DNA of 64,000 nt from Nitrospirota bacterium (lineage in GTDB: Bacteria > Nitrospirota > Thermodesulfovibrionia > Thermodesulfovibrionales > UBA9159): assembly GCA_023475105.1 (NCBI GenBank), contig JAMCWJ010000087.1, forward strand, positions 1 through 64,000. The letters run 5' to 3'. The position numbers and the translations under genes are program-made. The notes under the pieces are model-generated. The model made no database searches. It had not been told where the DNA came from and was given only the letters and a program-made list of their open reading frames with translations. Position 1 is the first letter of the stretch. Each line of letters begins with the position of its first letter. Below, in pieces: positions 47,730-56,131 of this stretch.

Positions 47730-50525
47730 ATGCTAGAGAAACGCCTGAAGGACGCCGCCGCCTTCACTCCCGATCCCGAACGGGCGCTCAAAAACCTCCG
47801 TTCTTTTTCCGAAACGAATCGTGACCGCATCCCTGAACTTGAATCCGCCCTGAGGGAGATCTCTCTGCTCTTCAGTTACAGTCAGTTCCTCGCGAATTTT
47901 TCGGTGTCCCATCCGGATATCCTCTTCGAGAACATCCGGAAGCTCCGCCTTCCGCTTCGGAAAGAGGAGCTCGCAAGGGCCCTGGCCGCTGAGATGCATA
48001 AAGCCTCCGGGGCGGAAAATGAAGCCGCCCTCGGCGCGCTGCGCGTTTTCAAAAAGACACTACTCCTGCTCCTCACCCTGAGGGACGTGCTCAACATAAC
48101 CGATATCGTGGAGTCGATGTCGGAACTGAGCCTTCTTGCGGATGTCGTTCTGGAGGAAGCGGTAAGGCTGCTGCACGGCAGGATGAGAGGGATATACGGA
48201 GAACCGAAGGATGACGCCTTCGTGGTCGTCGCCCTTGGAAAACTCGGCGGCAATGAGCTGAACTTCAGTTCCGACATAGACCTCCTCTACGTATACGGGA
48301 CAGAAGCGGGCGAAACGACCGGCGTCATGACTCCGGCGGGTACGGTGAAAAACAGGATCAGCAACCATGAGTTTTACTGCAAGCTCGGAGAGCAGCTGAA
48401 CAGGTTTCTGTCACTGAATACCGAAGAGGGCTTTGCCTACAGGGTCGACCTGCGACTGAGGCCCGAGGGCCGGAAGGGGAGCCTCGCCATGTCGCTGCCC
48501 GCCTATGAAATGTACTACGAGTCCTGGGGCATGGCCTGGGAAAGGGCTGTTTTCCTGCGCGCCAGGCCCGTTGCGGGAGACGCACCTCTCGGCAAGTCCT
48601 TTCTCGAGATGATCAGGCCTTTCGTCTACAGGAAATATCTCGATTTCAGCGCCATTGACGAGATTCGGCGGATGAAGACGAAAATCGATGCGGCCTTCAA
48701 GAAGGACGATATAAAAAGAGGCTACGGAGGGATCCGCGAGATAGAGTTTTTCCTCCAGGCGCTCCAGCTGATCTACGGGGGGAGGGAGCCCCTTCTCAGG
48801 GAGAGGAGCACCCTCATGGCGCTGCACCGCCTCCTCCAGAAAAACCTGATCGGCCATGAAGACTATTCCATCCTGAACGGCAATTATCTCTTTCTGAGAA
48901 AGCTCGAGCACAGACTCCAGCAGCTCAATGACCTCCAGACCCACTCGTTGCCGTCAGACAAGAATGAAGTCGGTGCGCTCGGCCGGAAAATGGGATTTCG
49001 TGACGGCTCGTTGTTCCTGGCCGAGCTTGAAAGCAGGAGGAAGGCGGTGAGGGGCATTTACGACTCCCTCTTCGTGGGGGAAGAAAAGAGGCCGGCTGCC
49101 GAGACCTCGATCTTCTTCACCGAAGACCTCTCCCCGGGCGAAGTCAGGGAACTGCTCTCCGCATACCGCCTCAGAGACGTCGAACGGGCTGCGAGAAATA
49201 TCGCCCATCTGCGGGACGTCACGTCCTCCTTCCAGACCCTGCACGGCAGGAGACTCCTCGGGGAAATACTCCCTTCCTTTCTCCTCGCGGCATTGAAGAG
49301 CAAGAACCCCGATGCAGCCCTCAACAACCTGCAGACCTTTGCCGCCCTTCTGGCCTCCGAGGAATCGTACCTCGACCTCTTCAGAAAGAACGAGGCGCTC
49401 ATTCCGGCCCTCACCCGTATCTTTTCGCAGAGCGAGTACCTGATGAAGAACATCATGAAGCGCTCCGAATATCTCGAACTGCTCGGACATGAATTGTTCT
49501 ACGGAAAAACGCTGGCGTCCCAGAAAAAGGAATTACAGGCCATGCGCGCCTCGTCCGTCCCGCTGACGGATGCGATCAGGATCGTACGCCAGCGGGAGGA
49601 GATACGGCTCGGCGTCCTGTTCCTCGACGGGAAGACAGATGCAGTGGGACTCGTCAAGGGCCTGAGCAGGACGGCGGAAGCGGTCGTCTCCGTCTGTGTC
49701 GATGAGCTGAAGACGCAGGATTTTGCGGTCATAGGGATGGGCAAGGCAGGCGGCAGAGAGCTTACCTTCGACTCGGACCTCGATCTCGTATTTGTATGCG
49801 GGGGCAAATCGACACGGGACTGCATAAAAGCTGCGGAACGGCTCATCCGCCTGCTCACGTCGTACACGAAGGACGGCGTCGCTTACCGGGTGGACGCCCG
49901 GCTCCGCCCCGACGGCACGAGGGGACCCCTCGTCTCGACCCTCGAAGCACTGCGCCGCTACTATTCGACCGCCGCCCACTTCTGGGAATTCCAGGCGCTT
50001 CTCAAGGCCAGGCCGCTCGGGGGAGACAAAGTGGCATGCCGTTCTTTTATCAGGATGAGGGAAGACATCCTCCGGGAAAAGGGCGGCCGGATATCGGCCG
50101 CCGACATTATGACAATGAGGGAAAGGATAGAGAAGGAGCTTTCGAAGGAAAAACAAGGATACGACATAAAACTCGGACCGGGAGGGATAGAGGAGCTTGA
50201 ATTCGTCGTCCAGTATCTCCAGCTCGCGCGCGTCCGTGGGCGGGCCGGGCTTCTCGTACAGGGTACGCTCGATGGGATAAGGAGACTCTCGGCCGGTGGC
50301 GTGGTCGAACGGCAGAGGGCATCCCGCATGAGAGACGCTTACCTCTTTTACAGGACGCTCGAAAGCTTCCTGAGACTGAAGGGGGCGCCGGTGCTGGGAA
50401 AAACGGATGTCGCCCTGAGCGACGCAGCGGAATTCATGGGATTTCCCGACAGCGGAACGTTCGTGCGTTCCCTGGAGGAGGAAAGGACTTTTGTGAGGAA
50501 GGTCTTCGAGGACTATCTGCGCTGA
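47730..50525 (+). CDS. glnE: Glutamine synthetase adenylyltransferase/deadenylylase
   Basis: 931 residues with two nucleotidyltransferase modules. The first active site is VVALGKLGGNELNFSSDIDL and the second is VIGMGKAGGRELTFDSDLDL. Each has the G-x-G/S and D-x-D metal ligands. It covalently turns glutamine synthetase off and on in response to nitrogen status through PII. The N-terminal domain is deadenylylase and the C-terminal one adenylylase. Length is normal. glnA and glnB are not in the window. The start at 47730 has only a weak ribosome site. Confidence 0.95.
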   Translation: MLEKRLKDAAAFTPDPERALKNLRSFSETNRDRIPELESALREISLLFSYSQFLANFSVSHPDILFENIRKLRLPLRKEELARALAAEMHKASGAENEAALGALRVFKKTLLLLLTLRDVLNITDIVESMSELSLLADVVLEEAVRLLHGRMRGIYGEPKDDAFVVVALGKLGGNELNFSSDIDLLYVYGTEAGETTGVMTPAGTVKNRISNHEFYCKLGEQLNRFLSLNTEEGFAYRVDLRLRPEGRKGSLAMSLPAYEMYYESWGMAWERAVFLRARPVAGDAPLGKSFLEMIRPFVYRKYLDFSAIDEIRRMKTKIDAAFKKDDIKRGYGGIREIEFFLQALQLIYGGREPLLRERSTLMALHRLLQKNLIGHEDYSILNGNYLFLRKLEHRLQQLNDLQTHSLPSDKNEVGALGRKMGFRDGSLFLAELESRRKAVRGIYDSLFVGEEKRPAAETSIFFTEDLSPGEVRELLSAYRLRDVERAARNIAHLRDVTSSFQTLHGRRLLGEILPSFLLAALKSKNPDAALNNLQTFAALLASEESYLDLFRKNEALIPALTRIFSQSEYLMKNIMKRSEYLELLGHELFYGKTLASQKKELQAMRASSVPLTDAIRIVRQREEIRLGVLFLDGKTDAVGLVKGLSRTAEAVVSVCVDELKTQDFAVIGMGKAGGRELTFDSDLDLVFVCGGKSTRDCIKAAERLIRLLTSYTKDGVAYRVDARLRPDGTRGPLVSTLEALRRYYSTAAHFWEFQALLKARPLGGDKVACRSFIRMREDILREKGGRISAADIMTMRERIEKELSKEKQGYDIKLGPGGIEELEFVVQYLQLARVRGRAGLLVQGTLDGIRRLSAGGVVERQRASRMRDAYLFYRTLESFLRLKGAPVLGKTDVALSDAAEFMGFPDSGTFVRSLEEERTFVRKVFEDYLR

Positions 50526-50622
50526 GTATTTCTGCAGCGGCGGATGTGATATACTTTTTACGAATGGGGAGCACGACTGAAACCGGAACTTTATGGACAT
50601 CAGCCTTGCAAGGAGGCACCAT

Positions 50623-51417
50623 ATGAAAGTCATAGCGCAGAACCTCAACACCAGGAACAGGGCGTTCATGGAGGCGTTGCAGAAGCATGACAAGGAGACC
50701 ATTGCGCGCCTGGCAGGGGAGCTAGCCGGGGCGGGCGCCGAACTGATCAGCATACAGTGCTCCCTGGACGGGGCCGGCGACGTGAAAATATTGCCCATGG
50801 CGGTGGAAGCGGTAACTGAGGCAACGGACGCGGGGATCTGTCTCGATTCGAGAAATGTCGCCGCCGTCGAAGCAGCGCTCCCTCTCTGCAAACAGCCCCC
50901 CCTCATCAATTTCATCTCCGCCGCCGAACCGGAGAATGCCGAGGGGCTTATGGAACTTGCAGGCGTTTCACGGGCGTCACTGGTGCTGCGCGCTTCGCGT
51001 GCGACCGTGCCGACGACGCTCGAGGCAAAGCTCCAGATCATCGAGGACCTGATTGAAATGGCCAACGCCTCCGATATTCCGAACGAGAGACTCTATGTCG
51101 ACCCTTCCGTAGTGCATATCGGGAGGGGCATGGGGCAGAGCCATGTTGTGAGCTGCCATGAATGTATCCATGTGATGAATGAGATGGTCGAACCCCCCAT
51201 ACACACGGTCGTATGGATATCGAACATATCGATGGCCCTCGCGAAGCCCCTGAAGAACGATCTGGACGCGGCATTCCTTGTGTATCTGGCCGGGGCGGAA
51301 CTCGACGCAGCGATGGTAAATGTCCTCGACCCCGCGATACAGAAAGCGCTCTACCTGATAAAATCCTTCAGGGACGAGATCGTCTTCACCCCTGCCGACA
51401 TGGCCAGATGGGTTTGA
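50623..51417 (+). CDS. AcsE/MtrH-like pterin-binding (DHPS-fold) methyltransferase-type protein
   Basis: 264 residues from the ATG at 50623, with an AAGGAGG ribosome site. It has the pterin-binding TIM-barrel pattern of methyltetrahydrofolate:corrinoid methyltransferases. Features are GICLDSRNVAAVEAAL (like CLDSTN of AcsE), PLINFISAAEPEN, ERLYVDPSVV and TVVWISNISMAL. Known members pass a methyl group between a folate and a corrinoid protein. This protein is divergent and has an unusual MGQSHVVSCHECIHVM segment with two Cys and two His. No corrinoid protein or acetyl-CoA synthase gene is nearby, so function is uncertain. A fumarase-like gene follows after 13 bp. Confidence 0.75.
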   Translation: MKVIAQNLNTRNRAFMEALQKHDKETIARLAGELAGAGAELISIQCSLDGAGDVKILPMAVEAVTEATDAGICLDSRNVAAVEAALPLCKQPPLINFISAAEPENAEGLMELAGVSRASLVLRASRATVPTTLEAKLQIIEDLIEMANASDIPNERLYVDPSVVHIGRGMGQSHVVSCHECIHVMNEMVEPPIHTVVWISNISMALAKPLKNDLDAAFLVYLAGAELDAAMVNVLDPAIQKALYLIKSFRDEIVFTPADMARWV

Positions 51418-51430
51418 GGGAGGGCATTCC

Positions 51431-52273
51431 GTGCTGAAACTGCGCGACGGCATCGTGGAACTCTATAAAAAGGTCTCGACCTCCATCCCTCCGGATGTGG
51501 AAGGAGCGCTGAAGAGCGCCCTCCCGAACGAGGAAGACCCGGGAGCCAGAGACTCCCTCTCGGAGATACTCGGCGCGATCCAGAGATCGAGACAGGGGAT
51601 CAGGCCTGCCTGTATCGATACGGGCATTCCGATTTTCAGGGTGAAGGTCCCCCGGGGCCTGAGCCACACAGAGATACGAAATACCATACGTGAATCGACC
51701 GCGATCGCCACCCGCAAGGTGCCGCTCGGTCCGAGCGCAGTGGATATCCTGACGGGCGAGAACTCCGGGGATAACACCGGCATCGGATTTCCCCTGGTCT
51801 ATCTCGATGAGGCCCCCGATGACACCCTCACCGTCGACCTTATGCTCAGGGGCGGGGATTGCGAAAACTACGGCCGGATTTACAGCCTTCCCGATGAGAC
51901 CCTCGATGCCGGGCGTGACTTCTCCGGGGTCGAAAAGTGCGTGCTCGACTGCGTAACAAAGGCGCGGGGAAAAGGCTGTCCGCCCTATACGGTCGGCATC
52001 GGCATAGGCGCCACCCAGGCCCAGGTTCCCGCGCTCGGAGTTCTCCAGCTTTTCAGGAGGATATCGGATGAGAACGAGTATCAGGTCCTGGGGGAACTCG
52101 AACGGACGCTCCTCGCGAAAATAAACGAACTCGGAACGGGTCCGATGGGCCGCGGAGGCAAAACAACCGCCGTCGGAGTCAAGATCGGCATTACGCACAG
52201 GCATCCGGAATCATATCTTGTGAGTGTTTCCCTGGCCTGCTGGGCGAACAGGAGAGGCAGGCTTGTCTGGTAG
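51431..52273 (+). CDS. Class I fumarate hydratase alpha-type protein
   Basis: 280 residues from a GTG start. It has the alpha (N-terminal) domain of iron-sulfur fumarases and tartrate dehydratases. The three cluster ligands are probably C61 (ACIDTG), C183 (GKGCPPYTVGIGIG) and C270 (SLACWANRR). The GTGPMGRGGKTTAVGVKI and HRHPESYLVSVS segments are also typical. Fumarases of this class need a beta subunit, and none is adjacent. Several substitutions relative to common alpha subunits (GGDCENYGRIYSLP) suggest another dehydratase substrate. Likely co-transcribed with the pterin-binding protein. Confidence 0.8.
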   Translation: MLKLRDGIVELYKKVSTSIPPDVEGALKSALPNEEDPGARDSLSEILGAIQRSRQGIRPACIDTGIPIFRVKVPRGLSHTEIRNTIRESTAIATRKVPLGPSAVDILTGENSGDNTGIGFPLVYLDEAPDDTLTVDLMLRGGDCENYGRIYSLPDETLDAGRDFSGVEKCVLDCVTKARGKGCPPYTVGIGIGATQAQVPALGVLQLFRRISDENEYQVLGELERTLLAKINELGTGPMGRGGKTTAVGVKIGITHRHPESYLVSVSLACWANRRGRLVW

Positions 52274-52306
52274 AGACGGGATGCGACGTGTCGTTCATGA
52301 GTTTTC

Positions 52307-52425
52307 GGCTGGACAGAGTCCCCGTGCTCATTCTCGCTCCGCTCCGAGGCTTTTGCCTCTTTATTTTTGATGGACAGACTGTAGGACTATCGGCAAAAGA
52401 AACCGCCCGGAGTCTCTGTCCCGCC
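52307..52425. repeat. Dispersed 119-bp element, copy 2 (inverted)
   Basis: Inverted relative to copy 1 at 1488-1608. The arms GGCTGGACAGAG (52307-52318) and CTCTGTCCCGCC (52414-52425) pair at 11 of 12 positions. The block matching GCCTCGGAGCGAAGCGAGAATGAG lies at 52327-52350 with one change. It occupies most of the gap between the fumarase-like gene and archease. Confidence 0.75.
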
Positions 52426-52538
52426 TCATGCAGATATCCGAGTCCGGAACTTATCTTAGGATTCCATTTCGCAACATCGGACCTTCTTCTGTCACACCTC
52501 CGTTTGACTGACGCTGCCTCAGGTGCTACGCTGTAACT

Positions 52539-52991
52539 ATGGAGGCCTTCGAGTTCATCGATATCTCGGGCGACGCGGGAATAAGGGCATACGGGGAGAC
52601 CCTTGAGGACCTCTTCGCGAACGCCGCCCTCGGGATGTACAGCCTGATCACCGACGCCGAAAACATAAGGGAGCAGCGGGAAATCACCTTCGACCTCAGG
52701 AGCCACTCCCTCGACGGGCTCCTCGTGGCCTTCCTGAACGAGCTGATATTTCATTTCGACGCTTACGGCTTTCTCGGCAAGAAGATCCTGATCGCAGGGA
52801 TTGCCCTCCCTTCAGGGGCGCAAGGGACGAAACAGGACGGAGACTGCGGGCTGAAAGCTGCGGTATCAGGCGAAGACTTCGATGCCGGGCGGCACGAGAA
52901 GAGGCTGCTCATCAAGGCGGCTACGTACCATCAGCTCAGGATAGAGAAGAAAGAAGGGATATGGAGGGCAGAGGTGATCTTCGATATTTGA
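52539..52991 (+). CDS. Archease (RtcB activator)
   Basis: 150 residues. Archease signatures are FEFIDISGDAGIRAYGETLE (the conserved Asp metal ligands), DGLLVAFLNELIFHFDAYG and the C-terminal TYHQLRIEKKEGIWRAEVIFDI, ending with the conserved Asp. Archease speeds the guanylylation and turnover of the RNA ligase RtcB, which is encoded 228 bp downstream on the same strand. The linkage strongly supports both assignments. Confidence 0.92.
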   Translation: MEAFEFIDISGDAGIRAYGETLEDLFANAALGMYSLITDAENIREQREITFDLRSHSLDGLLVAFLNELIFHFDAYGFLGKKILIAGIALPSGAQGTKQDGDCGLKAAVSGEDFDAGRHEKRLLIKAATYHQLRIEKKEGIWRAEVIFDI

Positions 52992-53051
52992 ACTCGGCAG
53001 GGACGTCTTGCCACGTTTTTTGGGTTATGTTTCGGGTATCTTTAGCCGTCG

Positions 53052-53156
53052 TTCCCGTGCAGACGGGAATCCACCCCTTTAATTCCCCCCTTGCCAAGGG
53101 GGGAATTAAAGGGGGGTCTGGATCCCCGGATCAAGCCTGCCTGCCGGCAGGCAGGC
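53052..53156. repeat. Composite palindromic (REP-like) repeat
   Basis: Three palindromes follow each other in the archease-rtcB gap. They are TTCCCGT-GCAG-ACGGGAA (53052-53069), a 41-bp near-perfect palindrome CCCCTTTAATTCCCCCC...GGGGGGAATTAAAGGGG (53074-53114), and a perfect 22-bp GC-rich palindrome (53135-53156, GCCTGCCTGCC and its complement). A shorter, degenerate relative lies at 63242-63288. This looks like a dispersed intergenic repeat family. Confidence 0.8.
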
Positions 53157-53219
53157 CCGAGGATGACAACTTCCTGCCTTATGAACAGACACAATGTAGT
53201 AGGTGAAGGAGGTGTTCTG

Positions 53220-54665
53220 ATGGCTTCCGAGAAGTTGAGAAGAATCGACGCTACGAAGATTGAGATATCCCCGGAGTACAAGCCGGGCATGAGGGTGAGG
53301 GGAATGATCTACGTGGATGAAACCCTCGAAAAGACCCTCGAGAAACAATGCATCGAACAGGTTGCGAATGTGGCGACTCTTCCGGGGATCGTGAAGGCGT
53401 CTCTGGCGATGCCGGACATCCACATGGGGTACGGATTTGCGATCGGCGGCGTCGCGGCCTTTGACCTGAAGGAAGGCGTCATTTCCCCCGGCGGAGTGGG
53501 ATACGACATAAACTGAGGGGTCCGCCTCCTCAGGAGCAACCTCACAAGAGAAGAGGTTTCTCCGAGGATCAGGGACCTCGTCGGGGTCCTCTACAATGCG
53601 ATACCTTCCGGAGTCGGTTCAAAGGGAACGATCCGTCTCGGCCCTGAAGAAGAGAGAAAACTCTTGCTGAAAGGCGCCGGGTGGGCCGTGGAGCAGGGAT
53701 ACGGGCAGGCCGCCGACCTCGAACATATCGAATCGGGGGGCCGGATCGACGGAGCGGATCCGGAGCTTATAAGTCAGAAGGCTTACGAGCGGGGGAGGGC
53801 CCAGCAGGGGACCCTCGGCTCAGGCAATCATTTTCTCGAGGTCCAGTATGTGGATGAGATATACGACGAGAACGCCGCTCACGCATTGGGGCTGTTCAGA
53901 AACCAGATGACGGTCATGATCCACACAGGTTCGCGGGGGTTCGGCCACCAGGTGTGCACGGATTTCCTCGAAGTGATGGCGAGGGCCGTAGGCAAATACG
54001 GCATCGACCTCCCCGACAAGGAACTCGCCTGCACTCCTTACGAAAGCCCCGAGGCAAGAGACTACCTTGCCGCGATGAGGGCCGCAGCCAATTACGCCTG
54101 GGCGAACAGGCAATGCATCATGCACTGGGCGAGGGAGGTCTTCCTGAAGGTCTTCACCGCCACGCCCGCGGCGCTCGGCATGGGACTTGTGTACGACGTT
54201 GCCCACAACATCGCAAAAGTGGAAGAGCACACGGTCAACGGGAAAAGGATGAAGCTTGTCGTCCACCGGAAGGGAGCGACACGCGCCTTCCCCCCGGGGC
54301 ATCCCGAGCTGCCTGAGAAGTACAGGAAAATAGGTCAGCCTGTGCTGATACCGGGGGACATGGGAAGGGCGTCCTTCGTCCTGATCGGGACCGAGAATGC
54401 GATGGAGGAGACTTTCGGCTCGACCTGCCACGGCGCGGGAAGGGTGATGTCGAGGCACCAGGCGATACGCCAGGCAAAGGGCCGGGCGATCCGGCGCGAA
54501 CTGGAAGACAGGGGCATAATCGTCAGGTCCGCAGGGAGGGAGACCCTGGCGGAGGAGATGTCGGAGGCTTACAAGGACATAGCGAACGTCGTCGACGTGG
54601 TCCACGCGGCAGGGATATCGAAGAAAGTGGCGAGGCTCAGGCCGATGGGGGTGATAAAGGGGTAA
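53220..54665 (+). CDS. rtcB: RNA ligase RtcB with in-frame TGA (probable selenocysteine) at the catalytic Cys
   Basis: 481 codons from the ATG at 53220, which has an AAGGAGGT ribosome site. RtcB ligates RNA 2',3'-cyclic phosphate or 3'-phosphate ends to 5'-OH ends using GTP and Mn2+. Motifs are [22 protein letters not shown]-(TGA)-[29 protein letters not shown] and HGAGRVMSR with the guanylylated His at 404. Codon 99 (53514-53516) is TGA exactly where all RtcB have the metal-binding Cys (Cys98 in Pyrococcus). Both sides are in one frame with no other lesion and the total length is normal. Selenocysteine insertion is the best explanation. A nonsense mutation or sequencing error is the alternative. 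An automated annotation would split it at 53516/53664. Confidence 0.88.
53533..53563 (+). promoter_or_regulatory. Candidate SECIS-like hairpin downstream of the rtcB TGA
   Basis: Arms GGAG-C-AACCTC (53533-53543) and GAGGTT-T-CTCC (53553-53563) form ten pairs with one internal mismatch around the loop ACAAGAGAA (53544-53552). The loop starts 28 nt after the TGA, within the spacing known for bacterial SECIS elements. The loop lacks the usual G in its first two positions, so recognition by SelB is not assured. Confidence 0.5.
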
Positions 54666-55436
54666 TTACTTCTTTCTCTCCGACGCTATGATTACCTCAA
54701 AACCGTACTCCGCCTGACCGCCATGGCCGTCCGAGACAGAGACGGTCACGGGGGCCTTGCCTTCGAACTTCCCGGGAACGTTCCAGCGAATCAGCCCTGT
54801 AGCCGGGTCCACCGCCATACCGGCCGGCGCCCCTTTGAGGGCATAGGTGAGCGCGTCTCCGTCGCGGTCCGAGGCCTTGATCTGAAAGCTCCAGACCTGC
54901 CCCTCGAAATGCTGCTCCCTGTGCTCGATAATTTTGGGCGGGGTATTGGTAACGGTGGTTGTGAGCGTTTTCGACGGGCCGAGTTCCTTCTCGTCGAACG
55001 GCGTAATCTTCACTGAGATCTTGTCGCCCCGTTTAAAACCGCTCACGCTGTCGCCCTCTCCCGTAGGCTCGCCGTTTATCGTCCATTCATATTTAAAGGC
55101 TCCGTCTCCTTCCGTGCTCCCTCCCTCTGCCACGACCTTCAGCACGTCTTCGCCCTTCACGTTCTGAAACTGAAGCTTCGCCTTTCTTACGACCCGCGGT
55201 TTGCCGCCGAATACTACGACAGGACCCTTTTGTTCCCTCTCTTCTTCCCCGGCCAGAGGCGTCGTCGCCTCCTCGGGTCCGGTCCCCGGCTGCTCCTTCA
55301 CAGCGGAAGCATTTTTCTGCAGGTCAGGGGCATCGGAAACCGGCTGTTTCTCGGAACTGCAAGAAAAAACGAAGCAGAGGAGACAAAGAAAGACAAAAAA
55401 AAGTCCCCTCCTCGCTGTCGGAGACTCAATAGGCAT
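54666..55436 (-). CDS. Lipoprotein with cadherin/Ig-like domain
   Basis: 256 residues from the ATG at 55436, which overlaps the preceding pilin stop (TATGCCTATTGA). The lipoprotein signal ends FVFSC (Cys 26). A low-complexity acidic stretch (about 30-75) leads to beta-rich domains. The last one (about 165-250) has the putative-Ig pattern ASDRDGDALTYALKGAPAGM...ATGLIRWNVPG. It is the last gene of the minor-pilin operon, so a surface or pilus-assembly role is likely. The exact function is unknown. Confidence 0.75.
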   Translation of the reverse strand: MPIESPTARRGLFFVFLCLLCFVFSCSSEKQPVSDAPDLQKNASAVKEQPGTGPEEATTPLAGEEEREQKGPVVVFGGKPRVVRKAKLQFQNVKGEDVLKVVAEGGSTEGDGAFKYEWTINGEPTGEGDSVSGFKRGDKISVKITPFDEKELGPSKTLTTTVTNTPPKIIEHREQHFEGQVWSFQIKASDRDGDALTYALKGAPAGMAVDPATGLIRWNVPGKFEGKAPVTVSVSDGHGGQAEYGFEVIIASERKK

Positions 55437-56124
55437 AAAGGACCGAGAAATTCGCCCGTTCATCGGGATTATCTTTCCGTTCGCTCTGGACCTCTAATCT
55501 GTACAGATACGCTTCGGGTGCGGGGCTGACCAACCCTGAGCCGGCCTCGACCACACCCATGCCCTGCAGCGCCAGTCCACCCGTATCGGTATTGCCGGCC
55601 ACGGTGTCGACGATCTTCACAAAAACGTTGAAGGACGGAGCCGGCGCGACCCCGGAAAGCTCGAAGGACCAGTCGGAGATAACGGTTCCATCGGGTTTCT
55701 TCAATTCCAGGGATTTACTGTCGGCCCCGCAGTTTGTCCAGTAGTCCGTTGTTGTACCCGACTGGGTGACGATACGGGTAACGACAAGTTTGTCTCTCAA
55801 GCAGGCCGCACTGGTTGTTGCTGAGCGAAGGGCGAGCGAGATCAGAGAATAATCGTTCTGAAGCGATGAGATGGACGTCGTCAAAGGAGTCAAATCGGGA
55901 TAGTAGGTAGTAGCAGGCAATGTTCTTGCAATAATCTCTTTTGTCATAAACTCCACCCCGCCCCCTGCCGCCTCGTGAGCGGTCTGGTACCGTTTCTGGA
56001 AACCCGAGAGCATCGAACCCTGGGTCGCCAGGAAAACCAGGGCCGAGACAATCGCAAGCGCAATGACGGCAAGGACCAAAGCCATCACCAGCGCCACGCC
56101 TCTTTCATTAGCTGAGTATCTCAT
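55426..56124 (-). CDS. PilX-like type IV pilus minor protein
   Basis: 232 residues. The N-terminus MRYSANERGVALVMALVLAV followed by a long hydrophobic helix (about 9-35) is the PilX N-terminal domain. It lacks the GF-[T/S]-L-x-E cleavage motif, as usual for this family. The rest is a beta-rich soluble domain with two cysteines. It should be incorporated into or prime the pilus fibre together with the PilV- and PilW-like proteins encoded upstream. Confidence 0.85.
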   Translation of the reverse strand: MRYSANERGVALVMALVLAVIALAIVSALVFLATQGSMLSGFQKRYQTAHEAAGGGVEFMTKEIIARTLPATTYYPDLTPLTTSISSLQNDYSLISLALRSATTSAACLRDKLVVTRIVTQSGTTTDYWTNCGADSKSLELKKPDGTVISDWSFELSGVAPAPSFNVFVKIVDTVAGNTDTGGLALQGMGVVEAGSGLVSPAPEAYLYRLEVQSERKDNPDERANFSVLYAY

Positions 56125-56131
56125 TTTCCTC

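Noticed and set aside
53091-53516. rtcB read as two separate genes (53220-53516 and 53664-54665) or as a pseudogene.
   Set aside because: Frame is continuous apart from one TGA at the invariant catalytic Cys, with no other lesion. The second half has no ribosome site at 53664.
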